Assembly: GCA_902470475.1 (NCBI GenBank)
Contig: CABRGT010000019.1
Coordinates: forward strand, 1 to 28,332
Source: an uncultured Porphyromonadaceae bacterium
GTDB taxonomy: Bacteria > Bacteroidota > Bacteroidia > Bacteroidales > Muribaculaceae
Reading direction: 5' to 3'
DNA length: 28,332 bases
The position numbers and the translations under genes were made by a program. The notes beneath the pieces are model-generated. The model searched no databases and had not been told where the DNA came from. It saw only the letters and a list, made by a program, of their open reading frames with translations. Positions 16,251-24,921 of this stretch are shown here, piece by piece (position 1 is the first letter of the stretch; each line of letters starts with the position of its first letter).

Positions 16251-17984
16251 ATGAATATCAAGGATATCAAATCGCCTGCCGACATCAAGCGTCTGGCAGT
16301 ATCCGAACTTTCCCCCCTGGCCGACGAGCTCCGGGCCGCGCTGATCACCAGGCTGAGCCGCCGCGGCGGACATGTCGGCCCGAATCTGGGATTTCTCGAA
16401 CCCACGGTAGCCCTGCACTATGTTTTCAACGCTCCTACAGACAGGATCGTCTTCGACGTGTCGCACCAGAGCTATGTGCACAAGATGCTCACAGGCCGCA
16501 TCGAGGCATTTATCGATCCGGCCCGTTACGACGACGTGACAGGCTATACGAATCCTGCCGAAAGCCCATATGACCTGTTCTCGATCGGACACACGTCCAC
16601 ATCTGTGTCGCTCGCGTCGGGGCTGGCCAAAGCCCGCGACCTAAAGGGTGAGAAATACAATGTCATTGCCATCATCGGCGACGGATCACTCAGTGGCGGC
16701 GAAGCATTCGAGGGGCTTGACTATGCCGGTACGCTCGGCACCAACTTTATAGTCGTGGTCAACGACAACCAGATGAGTATAGCCGAGACACACGGGTCCA
16801 TCTACAGAAACCTGGCCGAGCTGCGTGATTCCAACGGCACTTGTCCCGACAATCTGTTCAAGGCCATGGGTTTCGACTACATCTATGTGCCCTACGGCAA
16901 CGACATCGCGTCGCTTGTCAAGGCTTTCGAAAGTGTAAAGGACTCGCAGCGCCCGGTGGTGGTCCATATTAACACAATGAAGGGCCACGGCCTCCCGGTG
17001 GCGGAGGAGCACAAGGAAGCTTTCCACTACAGCGGTCCGTTCGATCCGGCCACAGGATGCCTGAAATATCAGAGCGACGCCGAAGACTATGCCGACATCT
17101 TCAGCGACATGATGCTCGACCGCATGGCTGCTGATCGGCGGGTATGTGTCATCACCGCCGACACGCCCGGTGTTCTGGGCTTCACGCCCGACAAGCGCGC
17201 CAAGGCCGGCAGCCAGTTCATCGACGTAGGTATCGCCGAGGAGCAGGGTGTGGCCATGGCTTCGGGGCTGGCAGTCAACGGATGCACACCGGTGATGGGC
17301 GTGGCGGCCACATTCATTCAGCGGGCCTATGACCAGCTGTCGCAGGATGTGTCGCTCAACAAGGCGCCGGCTATCTTCGTGTCGTTCTACAACGGCGTCT
17401 GGGGGCTGAACGATGCCACGCATCTCGGATTCTTCGACGTGCCCATGATCAGCAACATTCCCGGCATCCTTTATCTGACACCGACCTGCCGCGAGGAGTA
17501 CGTGGCCATGCTCGACTGGGCCCTCGGTTACAAGGGCGGCACAGTGTTCATCGCAACCCCCGGAGGGGCCGTCGTGAGCCGTCCTGCCGACTATGCGGTG
17601 GATTATGCCACCGCCGGCTACGAAACCGTTCGAGAAGGCTCTGAAGTGGCAATTCTGGCCGTCGGCGACTTCCTGCCGATGGCGCTTGAGGCGGCCGATC
17701 TGATTAAGGAGCGCGGCATCAATGCCCGTGTGCTGAATCCGCGTGCCGTCTCGCGCCTCGACACTGCCGCTCTCGACGCCTTGAAAGGCTTCCGCACTGT
17801 AATCACACTTGAGGATAACTCGGTCGACGGCGGATATGGACAGAAGGTCGCCGCCTATCTCGGTGAGGCGCCCGTGAAAGTAATCGTACGGGGGCTGCCC
17901 AAGGCTTTCCCCGACCGTTTCAAGGCTGCCGAACTACTCGAATCCTGCGGTCTGACACCCGCCGCTATCGCGGCTCTCGTCTGA
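16251..17984 (+). CDS. 1-deoxy-D-xylulose-5-phosphate synthase-like ThDP enzyme
   Basis: Overall similarity to DXS is clear: RGGHVG (His41, the DXS active-site His), TVALHYVFNAPTD, the ThDP motif from GDG (143-145) to NDN (171-173), IGHTSTSVS, and FIDVGIAEEQGVAMASGLA in the pyrimidine domain. At 577 residues it is about 40 shorter than typical DXS, mainly missing the segment after NDNxMSI. The DRAG motif reads FYNG (379-382) and the YPRG motif reads ATPGG (435-439), so both arginines that hold the glyceraldehyde-3-phosphate phosphate in DXS are gone. His391 (THLG) is kept. It is either a divergent DXS or a paralog using another acceptor. It is monocistronic and ends before a strong terminator. 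Confidence 0.85.
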   Translation: MNIKDIKSPADIKRLAVSELSPLADELRAALITRLSRRGGHVGPNLGFLEPTVALHYVFNAPTDRIVFDVSHQSYVHKMLTGRIEAFIDPARYDDVTGYTNPAESPYDLFSIGHTSTSVSLASGLAKARDLKGEKYNVIAIIGDGSLSGGEAFEGLDYAGTLGTNFIVVVNDNQMSIAETHGSIYRNLAELRDSNGTCPDNLFKAMGFDYIYVPYGNDIASLVKAFESVKDSQRPVVVHINTMKGHGLPVAEEHKEAFHYSGPFDPATGCLKYQSDAEDYADIFSDMMLDRMAADRRVCVITADTPGVLGFTPDKRAKAGSQFIDVGIAEEQGVAMASGLAVNGCTPVMGVAATFIQRAYDQLSQDVSLNKAPAIFVSFYNGVWGLNDATHLGFFDVPMISNIPGILYLTPTCREEYVAMLDWALGYKGGTVFIATPGGAVVSRPADYAVDYATAGYETVREGSEVAILAVGDFLPMALEAADLIKERGINARVLNPRAVSRLDTAALDALKGFRTVITLEDNSVDGGYGQKVAAYLGEAPVKVIVRGLPKAFPDRFKAAELLESCGLTPAAIAALV

Positions 17985-18020
17985 AGGGCCGTTGTCCTGA
18001 GCAGGCTCAGTCTGCCATAA

Positions 18021-18061
18021 AAAATCAGTCGCCCTTCCGAACCGGAAAGGCGACTGATTTT
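18021..18061. terminator. Bidirectional terminator between DXS-like gene and secDF
   Basis: AAAATCAGTCGCC (18021-18033) pairs perfectly with GGCGACTGATTTT (18049-18061). The stem continues inside as TTCCG/CGGAA around a 3-base loop with one mismatch. A/T runs flank both sides, so it can stop transcription from both converging genes. Confidence 0.92.
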
Positions 18062-18084
18062 AATTATGGGGTAGGGGGCTTGTC

Positions 18085-20958
18085 TTACTTGGCTGCCACA
18101 GCCTTGTTGCGGCGGGCGTCAGTCAGATAAGCTACCGGCGATGCGATGTAGATGGTGGCAAGAGTACCCACAATCACACCAAGCAGCATTGCGAATGTGA
18201 AGCTGCGGATGGCGTCGCCGCCCAGGATGAAGATGCACAGCAGCACGAGCAGGGTCGAGCACGAGGTCATGATCGTACGTCCCAGGGTCGAGTTGATCGA
18301 CTTGTTGATGGTCGTGTAGAAGTCCTGCTTCGGATACAGGCCTACGTTCTCACGCACACGGTCGAATACCACCACGGTATCGTTGATCTGATAGCCGATC
18401 ACCGTCAGGATAGCGGCGATGAACGTCTGGTCGATCTCCATGGCGAACGGCAGCACTCCGTAGAAGAACGAGTAGAAGCCGATGATCGAGAAAGCGGTGA
18501 AGGCCACGGCGGCGAGAGCGCCTACCGAGAATGCCACGTTGCGGAAGCGGAGCAGGATGTAGAGGAACATCGCGATCAGGGCGATCGTCACGGCGATGTA
18601 TGCGTCGGTGCGCATGTCGTCGGCTACGGACGGACCTACCTTCTGCGACGATACGATACCCTGGCTGGCGTCGGTCGTCGAGAATTCCTCGGCGGTCATA
18701 CCCTGGCGCAGGTAGGGCTTCAGCACGTCGTACAGGGTCGAGGTGATTTCTTTCTCTGTACCGGCGTTTTCGTCGTTGATCTTATAGTTGGTCGAGATAC
18801 GCACCTGGTTCGAGCTTTCGATCGTGATGACAGATACGGATGAGCCGGGGAAGGCTTCCTGAACCTTGCCCTGAAGTTCAACGGGATCAACCTTCTGCTC
18901 GAATTTCACCACATAGTTGCGGCCGCCGGAGAAGTCGATGCCCTGGTAGAGACCGCGGGCGAAGAGCGAGATGATCACGGCTGCCACGAAGATGCCTACA
19001 ACCGTGAAGCTGACCTTACGGACGCCCAGGAAGTTATAGTTGGCATTGATGAACATCTTGCGCGAGATGCTGGTCGAGAATGTCTGGTTCTGGAAGCTCT
19101 TGCTCTTGGAGTACCACAGGAAGAACAGACGGCTCAGATATACTGCAGTGAAGAACGAGCATACAAGGCCGATGATCAGCGTGGTGGCGAAGCCCTTGAT
19201 GGGGCCGGTACCGAAGAGCATCAGGATCACGCCGGTGATGATCGACGTGAGGTTCGAGTCAAAGATGGCCGAGAAGGCGTTGCTGTAGCCGTCGGCGAGG
19301 GCCGTGCGTACGTTCTTGCCGGCGCGGAGCTCTTCCTTGGTGCGCTCGAAGATCAGCACGTTGGCATCGACCGCCATACCGAGCGACAGCACGATACCGG
19401 CGATACCCGACAGCGTCAGCACTGCCTGGAACGATGCCAGGATACCCAGCGTGAAGAAGAGGTTGCAGATGAGGCACAGGTTGGCTACCAGACCCGGAAT
19501 GAAGCCGTAGAACACACACATGAAGACCATCAGGAGCACCAGGGCCACGATGAACGAGATGAAGCCCTTCTGGATGGCCTGCTCGCCCAGCGACGGGCCG
19601 ATGACCATGTCGCTGATGATGCTTACCTTGGCGTCCATCTTGCCCGACTTGAGCACGTTGGCAAGGTCATTGGCCTCTTCGACGGTGAAATCGCCGGTGA
19701 TCGACGACTGGCCGCCTTCGATGGCCTGGTTTACGACAGGTGCGGAATATACATTTTCGTCAAGCACGATGGCTACCTGCTTGCCGACGTTGTTGCCGGT
19801 TACGTTGGCCCACTTGCGGGCGCCTTCGGGGTTCATGCGCATCGATACCTCCACGCGGCCGAACTGGTCGGGGCTGCTCGAAGCGTCGGATACGGCCTTG
19901 CCGTCGAGTGCGGGCTTGCCGCCGGGAGCCTTGAGGGCATACAGGGCGTAGCCGAAGTTGTGCTCGGAGCCGTCAGCGGCGGTCTGGATGTGAGGCTTGA
20001 CTGACCAGCGGAGCTTCAGATCGCTCGGGAGCAGGCTCTTGGCTGCGGGCGAAGCGAGCAGCTTGTTGATCTCGGCCATGGCACGCGAGTCGGGAGCATA
20101 GCCTACGGTAGCGCCCTGTCCGCCATTCTGCAGCAGGGCTGCCAGCGGAGCGGCGTTGTAGAGCGTGTCGGCGTCGAGGCGGCTATAGAGGGCGCTCAGG
20201 GCGTTGGCCAGGTCGTTTACCTGATAGGTCTCGTAGAATTCGAGGTTGGCCGAACGCTGCAGCAGGTCGCGTACACGTTCATGATCCTTAACGCCCGGCA
20301 GCTCGAGCAGGATCTGGCCGTCCTTGCCCTGAAGCACCTGGATGTTGGGGCTTACCACGCCGAACTGGTCGATACGCTTGCGGAGCACATTTGTGGCCGA
20401 ATTGTTGACACGGTCGGTCACTTCCGATTTCAGCTTCGAGCGCACTGCGTCGTCGCCGCTGCCTGCGGGAACGAGACCCTGGAACAGCACCGAGAAATCG
20501 GCCGACGGGTTGAGCTTGCGGTATTCGTTGACGAAAGTTCCGACGAAGTCGTCCGTCTGATGGTTGTCTATCTGTGTTTTGGCTGCCGCGATTGCCGATT
20601 CGAACACCGAGTCGGTGTCGCCGGTCTTCATCGACCGGAGCATGTCGGGCATCTCTATCTGAAGAATCACGTTCATACCGCCCTTGAGGTCGAGGCCGAG
20701 GCCCACACCCCACTTGCGTACTTCATTGAGTGAGTAGCCCAGGTACACCGGCTTCTCGCTCAGAGAGTCCATGTAGTACTTGTAGGCCACGTTGTAGGTT
20801 GAGTCGCTGCCGTCCGATAATTCGGTGGCGTATGCCTTGGCCTTCTGCTCGTGGCTGTTCGATACGAACGTGAACGAGAGGTAGAACAAACATACGATCA
20901 CCAGGAAAATCGCGATAACACCGGCTACGATGCTTCCTAAATTTCCTTTGCTTTGCAT
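18085..20958 (-). CDS. secDF: Protein translocase subunit SecDF (fused)
   Basis: A single 957-residue SecD-SecF fusion, the usual form in Bacteroidota, which uses the proton gradient to pull secreted proteins out of SecYEG. SecD: first membrane helix at about 9-33, GLDLKGGMN (88 on), a large periplasmic domain, then the membrane block with LGMAVDANVLIFERTKEE. SecF begins near residue 634, with GIDFSGGRNYVV (about 671) and the block containing GYQINDTVVVFDRVREN. Twelve membrane segments are expected. The gene stands alone, with its own promoter and terminator. Confidence 0.97.
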   Translation of the reverse strand: MQSKGNLGSIVAGVIAIFLVIVCLFYLSFTFVSNSHEQKAKAYATELSDGSDSTYNVAYKYYMDSLSEKPVYLGYSLNEVRKWGVGLGLDLKGGMNVILQIEMPDMLRSMKTGDTDSVFESAIAAAKTQIDNHQTDDFVGTFVNEYRKLNPSADFSVLFQGLVPAGSGDDAVRSKLKSEVTDRVNNSATNVLRKRIDQFGVVSPNIQVLQGKDGQILLELPGVKDHERVRDLLQRSANLEFYETYQVNDLANALSALYSRLDADTLYNAAPLAALLQNGGQGATVGYAPDSRAMAEINKLLASPAAKSLLPSDLKLRWSVKPHIQTAADGSEHNFGYALYALKAPGGKPALDGKAVSDASSSPDQFGRVEVSMRMNPEGARKWANVTGNNVGKQVAIVLDENVYSAPVVNQAIEGGQSSITGDFTVEEANDLANVLKSGKMDAKVSIISDMVIGPSLGEQAIQKGFISFIVALVLLMVFMCVFYGFIPGLVANLCLICNLFFTLGILASFQAVLTLSGIAGIVLSLGMAVDANVLIFERTKEELRAGKNVRTALADGYSNAFSAIFDSNLTSIITGVILMLFGTGPIKGFATTLIIGLVCSFFTAVYLSRLFFLWYSKSKSFQNQTFSTSISRKMFINANYNFLGVRKVSFTVVGIFVAAVIISLFARGLYQGIDFSGGRNYVVKFEQKVDPVELQGKVQEAFPGSSVSVITIESSNQVRISTNYKINDENAGTEKEITSTLYDVLKPYLRQGMTAEEFSTTDASQGIVSSQKVGPSVADDMRTDAYIAVTIALIAMFLYILLRFRNVAFSVGALAAVAFTAFSIIGFYSFFYGVLPFAMEIDQTFIAAILTVIGYQINDTVVVFDRVRENVGLYPKQDFYTTINKSINSTLGRTIMTSCSTLLVLLCIFILGGDAIRSFTFAMLLGVIVGTLATIYIASPVAYLTDARRNKAVAAK

Positions 20959-21011
20959 GAAATGTATGGTTTAAAGTTATTATTAAATATTTTTCATTAT
21001 TTTTCAGCTTG

Positions 21012-21019
21012 CAAATATA
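21012..21019 (-). promoter_or_regulatory. -7 box of secDF
   Basis: On the minus strand TATATTTG matches TAnnTTTG exactly, leaving a leader of about 47 bases before the ATG at 20958. No good -33 box is seen at 18-21 bases. The stretch 20959-21105 holds no gene, and no clear terminator for hom is visible in it. Confidence 0.5.
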
Positions 21020-21105
21020 GCGCTTTTTCTCCAAAAAAGCCTAATTTGGCCCTAAAATTTCATGCACTACCCTCTTTTTAGTCATATTTATGGGGTGCCG
21101 GATGG

Positions 21106-22323
21106 CTAATCACGGTCGAGGAAGAATCGCGGTACGTTGCACACGAAGGTGTCCGGACGGTTCAGCATGGCTTCAGAGGCGATCAGGCCGGCCACCGTTA
21201 TGTCGCCGATCACGTAGTTGACACCCGATGCCGATGTGTAGCTCTCGACGATGCGGCGGAAGGGCATGCCGGCGACCGTAGAGGGGTCTGCGTAACGCAG
21301 GTAGACACGCAGTTCAACATCGTCGGTGTAGGCCGGGCGCCCCAGGTAGCTCATTTTCTTGTACTCGTAGCGGTAGTCGTGGCGCCGTGCCATCACGTCG
21401 CTCAGGATCGACGAGGCCGTCGGCAACGCGCCCGCTCCCTTGCCGAACATGAACTGGCGGTCGTAGCATTCACCGCGGATCACCACGCCGTTGTACTCGT
21501 CGTCGACGCTGTAGATGTATTTCGGTGGTGCTACGAATTCCGGCATCACGAACATGATGAAGCGGTCGTCGCTCACTTTCACTACCTGCGCCACAAGTTT
21601 GATTTTCATGCCTTTCTCGCGGGCATAGGCGATGTCGCTTTCGGCTATGTCGGCTATGCCACGGCACAGCAGGCGGCGGGGATCGACGTACACGCCCAGG
21701 GCATGCACGGTGATGATCGTGAGCTTGTACAGCGCGTCATAGCCCAGGATGTCGCGCGATGGATCGGCCTCGGCGAAGCCGCGGGCCTGGGCGCCTGCGA
21801 GCGCCTCGGCATAGCTTTCGCCGTGGTCGAACACTCGCGACAGTATGTAGTTCGACGAGCCGTTCAGTATGCCTTTTACTTCCAGCAGCAGGTCATTGTC
21901 GTAGTATTCCTCCAGGTTGCGTATCACCGGTATCGAGCCGCACGACGAGGCGTCGTAGAGTAGCGCTGAGCCGGTCGTGTGCTGCAGTTCGATCAGTTCG
22001 GGCAGATGGTGGGCGATCATGGCTTTGTTGCCCGAGACTACGGCTTTGCCGCGCCGCAGCGCTTCGGAGACAATGCGGAAGGCGGCGTCGGCATCGTCGA
22101 TCACCTCTACCACCAGGCTGATTTCAGGGTCGCCAAGGATATCCTCGGGATTATCGGTGAGCAGCGCAGGGCCTATGTCGGCCGTGCGGTGTTTGCGGAT
22201 GTCGCGCACGCAGATGCGCGCTATCTCGGCATGTGCGTTGCGTGCCATCCGGATCACGCTGCAGAAGCCCGTGCCGACGGTGCCGAGTCCGAACAGGCCT
22301 ATTCTCAGTTTATTGTCGTTCAT
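21106..22323 (-). CDS. hom: Homoserine dehydrogenase
   Basis: Reduces aspartate semialdehyde to homoserine with NAD(P)H, the branch point to methionine and threonine. The nucleotide-binding motif GLGTVGTG is at 12-19. Further signatures are SGNKAMIA, GILNGSSNYIL, and EADPSRDILGYDALYKL with the catalytic Asp and Lys (DxxxK). The 405-residue length fits a stand-alone enzyme without aspartokinase. The frame runs open far upstream across metX, but the ATG at 22323 overlaps the metX stop as ATGA and starts the conserved N-terminus. It is the last gene of the metY-metX-hom operon and supplies the substrate of MetX. Confidence 0.95.
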   Translation of the reverse strand: MNDNKLRIGLFGLGTVGTGFCSVIRMARNAHAEIARICVRDIRKHRTADIGPALLTDNPEDILGDPEISLVVEVIDDADAAFRIVSEALRRGKAVVSGNKAMIAHHLPELIELQHTTGSALLYDASSCGSIPVIRNLEEYYDNDLLLEVKGILNGSSNYILSRVFDHGESYAEALAGAQARGFAEADPSRDILGYDALYKLTIITVHALGVYVDPRRLLCRGIADIAESDIAYAREKGMKIKLVAQVVKVSDDRFIMFVMPEFVAPPKYIYSVDDEYNGVVIRGECYDRQFMFGKGAGALPTASSILSDVMARRHDYRYEYKKMSYLGRPAYTDDVELRVYLRYADPSTVAGMPFRRIVESYTSASGVNYVIGDITVAGLIASEAMLNRPDTFVCNVPRFFLDRD

Positions 22324-23351
22324 ATGGTTGTGTCGTTCATGAATGGTTGTATAAGTGCGTTGAGCTGGTCGTTCTCGACCAGAAATCCGTCGTGGCCCAG
22401 GCGCGACTCTATTTCCTCGTAGTGTCCCTGAGGCAGGGCGGCGGCGAGGCGCTTCAGCTCGTCGGGAGGGAAGATGATGTCGGTGGTTATTCCCACAACA
22501 AGGGCCGGCGTGTCGATGCGGCCAAGTGCCGTGCTGATGCCGCCGCGGCCGCGGCCGATGTCGTGCGTGTCGAAGGCGTCGAGTATCGTTACGTAGGAGT
22601 AGGCGTTGAAGCGCCGGCGCAGTTTCTCTCCCTGGTGCCGCTGGTAGGAACAGGCGCGCCGGTCGTAGATCGGGCGCCCGTCGGCTGGGGGTGTATCGGT
22701 CTGCGTCGCGTTGTAGCCGCTGCCGCCCCGGTATGTAAGCAGCCCTATGGCCCTGGCGGCCGCCAGTCCGGCTCCGGCGGCGTCCGGGCGCCGTTCGCCC
22801 CAGGTGGAGTCGGCCTTGATGGCCATGCGCTGGCTTTCGTCGATGGCTATTGTCCATGGCATGGCTTCGGCGGCTGTCGCGATCAGTATGAGTCTGCGGA
22901 ATCGCCAGGGTTGCTCTGCCGCCCACTCCAGCGCCTGAAACCCGCCGACCGAAGCGCCAACAATCGTGTCGATCGTGCCGATGCCGAGCGCGTCGGCAAG
23001 CAGGGCCAGCGCCCGGGCCATGTCGCGGATAGTCAGCGGCGGAAAATCGCTATAGTAGGGTTCTCCCGTGGCCGGATTCACCGACAGCGGCCCCGTCGAA
23101 CCGTAGCACGATCCGATGATGTTGGCGCACACGGTGAAGTGGCGCGCGGGATCGAGAAACCGGCCGCTCTCGACCGTGCCGGGCCACCAGTCGGCCACAT
23201 CGCTGTTGGCGGTCAGTGCGTGGCACACCCACACCACGTTGTCGCGGCTTTCGTTCATCTCGCCGAACGTGTGGTAGGCGATGTCCATGCCATGGAGCAC
23301 GTCGCCCGATTCGAGTACGAAAGGTTTGTCGCTGTGATGGATCCGCATCAT
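22320..23351 (-). CDS. metX: Homoserine O-acetyltransferase
   Basis: Acetylates homoserine with acetyl-CoA, the first committed step to methionine by direct sulfhydrylation. It has the alpha/beta-hydrolase fold with the triad Ser134 (GASVGGFQ, where most homologs have GGSMGG), Asp291 (VGITTDIIFPP) and His320 (LGHDGFLVE). CHALTANSDV and GSCYGSTGPLSVNP are further MetX signatures. The 343-residue length is normal. The start ATG at 23351 overlaps the metY stop as ATGA; the next codon is also ATG. It hands O-acetylhomoserine to MetY, encoded just upstream. Confidence 0.96.
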   Translation of the reverse strand: MMRIHHSDKPFVLESGDVLHGMDIAYHTFGEMNESRDNVVWVCHALTANSDVADWWPGTVESGRFLDPARHFTVCANIIGSCYGSTGPLSVNPATGEPYYSDFPPLTIRDMARALALLADALGIGTIDTIVGASVGGFQALEWAAEQPWRFRRLILIATAAEAMPWTIAIDESQRMAIKADSTWGERRPDAAGAGLAAARAIGLLTYRGGSGYNATQTDTPPADGRPIYDRRACSYQRHQGEKLRRRFNAYSYVTILDAFDTHDIGRGRGGISTALGRIDTPALVVGITTDIIFPPDELKRLAAALPQGHYEEIESRLGHDGFLVENDQLNALIQPFMNDTTI

Positions 23352-24631
23352 ATCCCGGCCTTCTTGAATGCCTGGCTGAAATCGGCGATGATATCCTCGG
23401 GATCCTCCAGTCCGGGCGACACGCGCAGCAGAGTGGGTGTGACTCCGGCCTGTTCAAGATCTTCCGCCGAAAGTTGCTTGTGCGTCGTCGACGCGGGGTG
23501 GGTGACGGCTGTCACGGAGTCGCCGATCATTGTCATGTGCATGCACAGTTTCAGCGATTCGACGAACTTGATTGTCGTATCGAGGTCGCCCTGCAGTTCG
23601 ACGTTCAGCACCGCGCCGGCGCCGTCGCGGAAATATTTGGCTGCGGCTTCGTGCCATGGATTGTCGGCAAAGCCTACATAGCTGACTTTTTTTACCGCAG
23701 GGCTTGAGGCCAGGAATTCGGCAAGTCGTCGGGTCGATTCTACCTGATGGCGCACGCGCAGCGACAGCGTCTCCAGGCCGAGCATCATCAGGTAGCAGTC
23801 GAACGGCGACGGGCATGTGCCGAGGTCGCGCAGGCCGTCGACGCGGCATTTCACTGCGAATGCCGCCTTGCCGAAAGTAGTCCACAGGTTCAGGCCATGA
23901 TAGCCCTCCGACGGGCAGTCGACACCCGGGAAGCCACTCCAGTCGAAGTTGCCGCCGTCGACGATTATGCCGCCCATGGCTGTCCCGTGTCCGTTGATCC
24001 ACTTTGTGGCGGAGTCTACGATGATGTTGGCTCCCCATTTCAGAGGGTTGCAGAGATAGCCGCCCGCGCCGAAAGTGTTGTCGATCACCAGCGGTACGCC
24101 TGCCTCGGCGGCAACACGGCCGAGACCCTCCAGATCAGGGACGGCGCAGGTCGGATTGCCCATGCTTTCGGCAAAGACAGCGCGTGTGCGGCTGTCGCAC
24201 AGGGCCGCGAATGATGCCGGGTCGGCTGTTTCGGCGATACGTATTTCGATGCCCAGACGCGGCAGCGTGTGGCGGAACAGATTGTAGGTGCCTCCGTAGA
24301 GATAAGGCGATGCCACTATGTTGTCGCCTTCCGAAGCCAGGCATGTCAGAGCTGTCAGTATCGCTGACATGCCCGAGGAAGTGGCCACGGCACCCGAGCC
24401 GCCATAGAGAGCCGCCATGCGCTCCTCGTAGGCGGTGTTGGTCGGATTCTGCAGGCGTGTGTAGATGTTGCCTGCCTGCGACAGCTCGAACAGGCGTGCG
24501 GCGTAGTCGCAGGTCGGGAAACTATAGGCGGCCGTCGGCGTGATGGCGTTGCCGCGTGCGCAGCTCGGATTGCTGCGGTCGAGTCCTGCGTGTATCTGCA
24601 GGGTGGCGAAGTGTAGGTCTTTGTAGTCCAT
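23348..24631 (-). CDS. metY: O-acetylhomoserine sulfhydrylase
   Basis: A PLP enzyme that turns O-acetylhomoserine and sulfide into homocysteine. Family features are TLQIHAG at the N-terminus, IYTRLQNPT, SSGMSAI, VIDNTFGAGG and the PLP-lysine motif DSATKWINGHG (Lys210), ending with LLRVSPGLEDPEDI. The length is 427 residues. The frame opens further upstream to 24754, but that part crosses the attenuator hairpin, so the ATG at 24631 is chosen. This start lies only 7 bases after the terminator T-run, so expression depends on read-through. It is the first structural gene of metY-metX-hom. Confidence 0.96.
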   Translation of the reverse strand: MDYKDLHFATLQIHAGLDRSNPSCARGNAITPTAAYSFPTCDYAARLFELSQAGNIYTRLQNPTNTAYEERMAALYGGSGAVATSSGMSAILTALTCLASEGDNIVASPYLYGGTYNLFRHTLPRLGIEIRIAETADPASFAALCDSRTRAVFAESMGNPTCAVPDLEGLGRVAAEAGVPLVIDNTFGAGGYLCNPLKWGANIIVDSATKWINGHGTAMGGIIVDGGNFDWSGFPGVDCPSEGYHGLNLWTTFGKAAFAVKCRVDGLRDLGTCPSPFDCYLMMLGLETLSLRVRHQVESTRRLAEFLASSPAVKKVSYVGFADNPWHEAAAKYFRDGAGAVLNVELQGDLDTTIKFVESLKLCMHMTMIGDSVTAVTHPASTTHKQLSAEDLEQAGVTPTLLRVSPGLEDPEDIIADFSQAFKKAGI

Positions 24632-24638
24632 GATAATG

Positions 24639-24674
24639 AAAAAGGCCGGCACGTGGAGTGGTCCAGGTGCCGGC
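24639..24674 (-). terminator. Attenuator terminator before metY
   Basis: On the minus strand GCCGGCAC (24674-24667) pairs perfectly with GTGCCGGC (24652-24645). A 4-bp inner stem TGGA/TCCA stacks inside. TTTTT (24643-24639) follows after GG/CC closure. It is a Rho-independent terminator placed between the leader ORF and metY, not after a gene, which is the mark of transcription attenuation. Confidence 0.9.
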
Positions 24675-24748
24675 TTGCTATTTTTGTTTAGATTGTTTTT
24701 ACTGGTCAGAAGCGGCACACCTGGCGGGGCATCATGCACATCATGCCC
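24663..24748 (-). promoter_or_regulatory. Predicted antiterminator and pause hairpin of the met leader
   Basis: The leader bases CCAGGTG plus CCG (within 24724-24713) can pair with CGGCACCTGG (24672-24663), ten pairs with a two-base bulge. The second partner is the 5' arm of the terminator, so the two structures exclude each other. The first partner lies in the last codons of the leader ORF (Gln27 to Arg30), where a ribosome at the stop codon would cover it. A further hairpin, GGGCAT/ATGCCC (24748-24743 with 24732-24727), lies inside the Met codons and could act as the pause structure. These pairings were found by eye, without energy calculation. Confidence 0.7.
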
Positions 24749-24801
24749 ATCCACATCATCGACATGGACATCACGCGGTCGCTGTTGTTGTTTAAAGTCA
24801 T
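24706..24801 (-). CDS. Methionine-rich leader peptide (31 aa) of the met operon
   Basis: A 31-codon ORF from ATG (24801-24799) to TGA (24708-24706). Ten of 31 residues are Met, nine of them in the 14-residue stretch MSMSMMWMGMMCMM (residues 11-24). It starts about 20 bases after a good -7 box and ends 32 bases before a Rho-independent terminator that precedes metY. Two Cys and one Trp also occur. The logic matches trp/his-type attenuation: with enough charged tRNA-Met the ribosome reaches the stop and the terminator forms; with too little it stalls on the Met codons, the antiterminator forms and metY-metX-hom is transcribed. The peptide itself probably has no other function. Confidence 0.88.
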   Translation of the reverse strand: MTLNNNSDRVMSMSMMWMGMMCMMPRQVCRF

Positions 24802-24821
24802 TGTTGCTTTTAAAATCGTTG

Positions 24822-24851
24822 CAAATTTAGCCCTAATTTTTAAATCATGCA
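24822..24851 (-). promoter_or_regulatory. Promoter of the met leader and operon
   Basis: On the minus strand TTG (24851-24849), a 19-base spacer, then TAAATTTG (24829-24822), a full match to the Bacteroidota -7 box. Transcription should start near 24815, about 14 bases before the leader ATG. Confidence 0.75.
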
Positions 24852-24853
24852 AC

Positions 24854-24867
24854 TTTTTCAATTGAAA
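24854..24867. promoter_or_regulatory. Palindrome just upstream of the met promoter
   Basis: TTTTCAATTGAAAA is a perfect 14-base palindrome lying three bases above the -33 element. The position suits a dimeric activator or repressor. In AT-rich DNA it could be chance, so this is a candidate only. Confidence 0.35.
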
Positions 24868-24921
24868 ATTTTAAAGATTTTCAGCTGGCTTTCATTTCAT
24901 AGGATAACATCGGTGACAAAT

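Noticed and set aside
22233..23681. 482-codon plus-strand ORF
   Set aside because: It is antisense to metX and parts of hom and metY, with no recognisable domain.
24630..24830. 66-codon plus-strand ORF opposite the met leader
   Set aside because: It is antisense to the leader peptide and terminator; its composition simply mirrors the repeated Met codons.
24632..24921. SAM riboswitch upstream of metY
   Set aside because: I looked for a SAM-I or SAM-II type core. None is visible, and the leader is explained by the Met-rich ORF and its hairpins.
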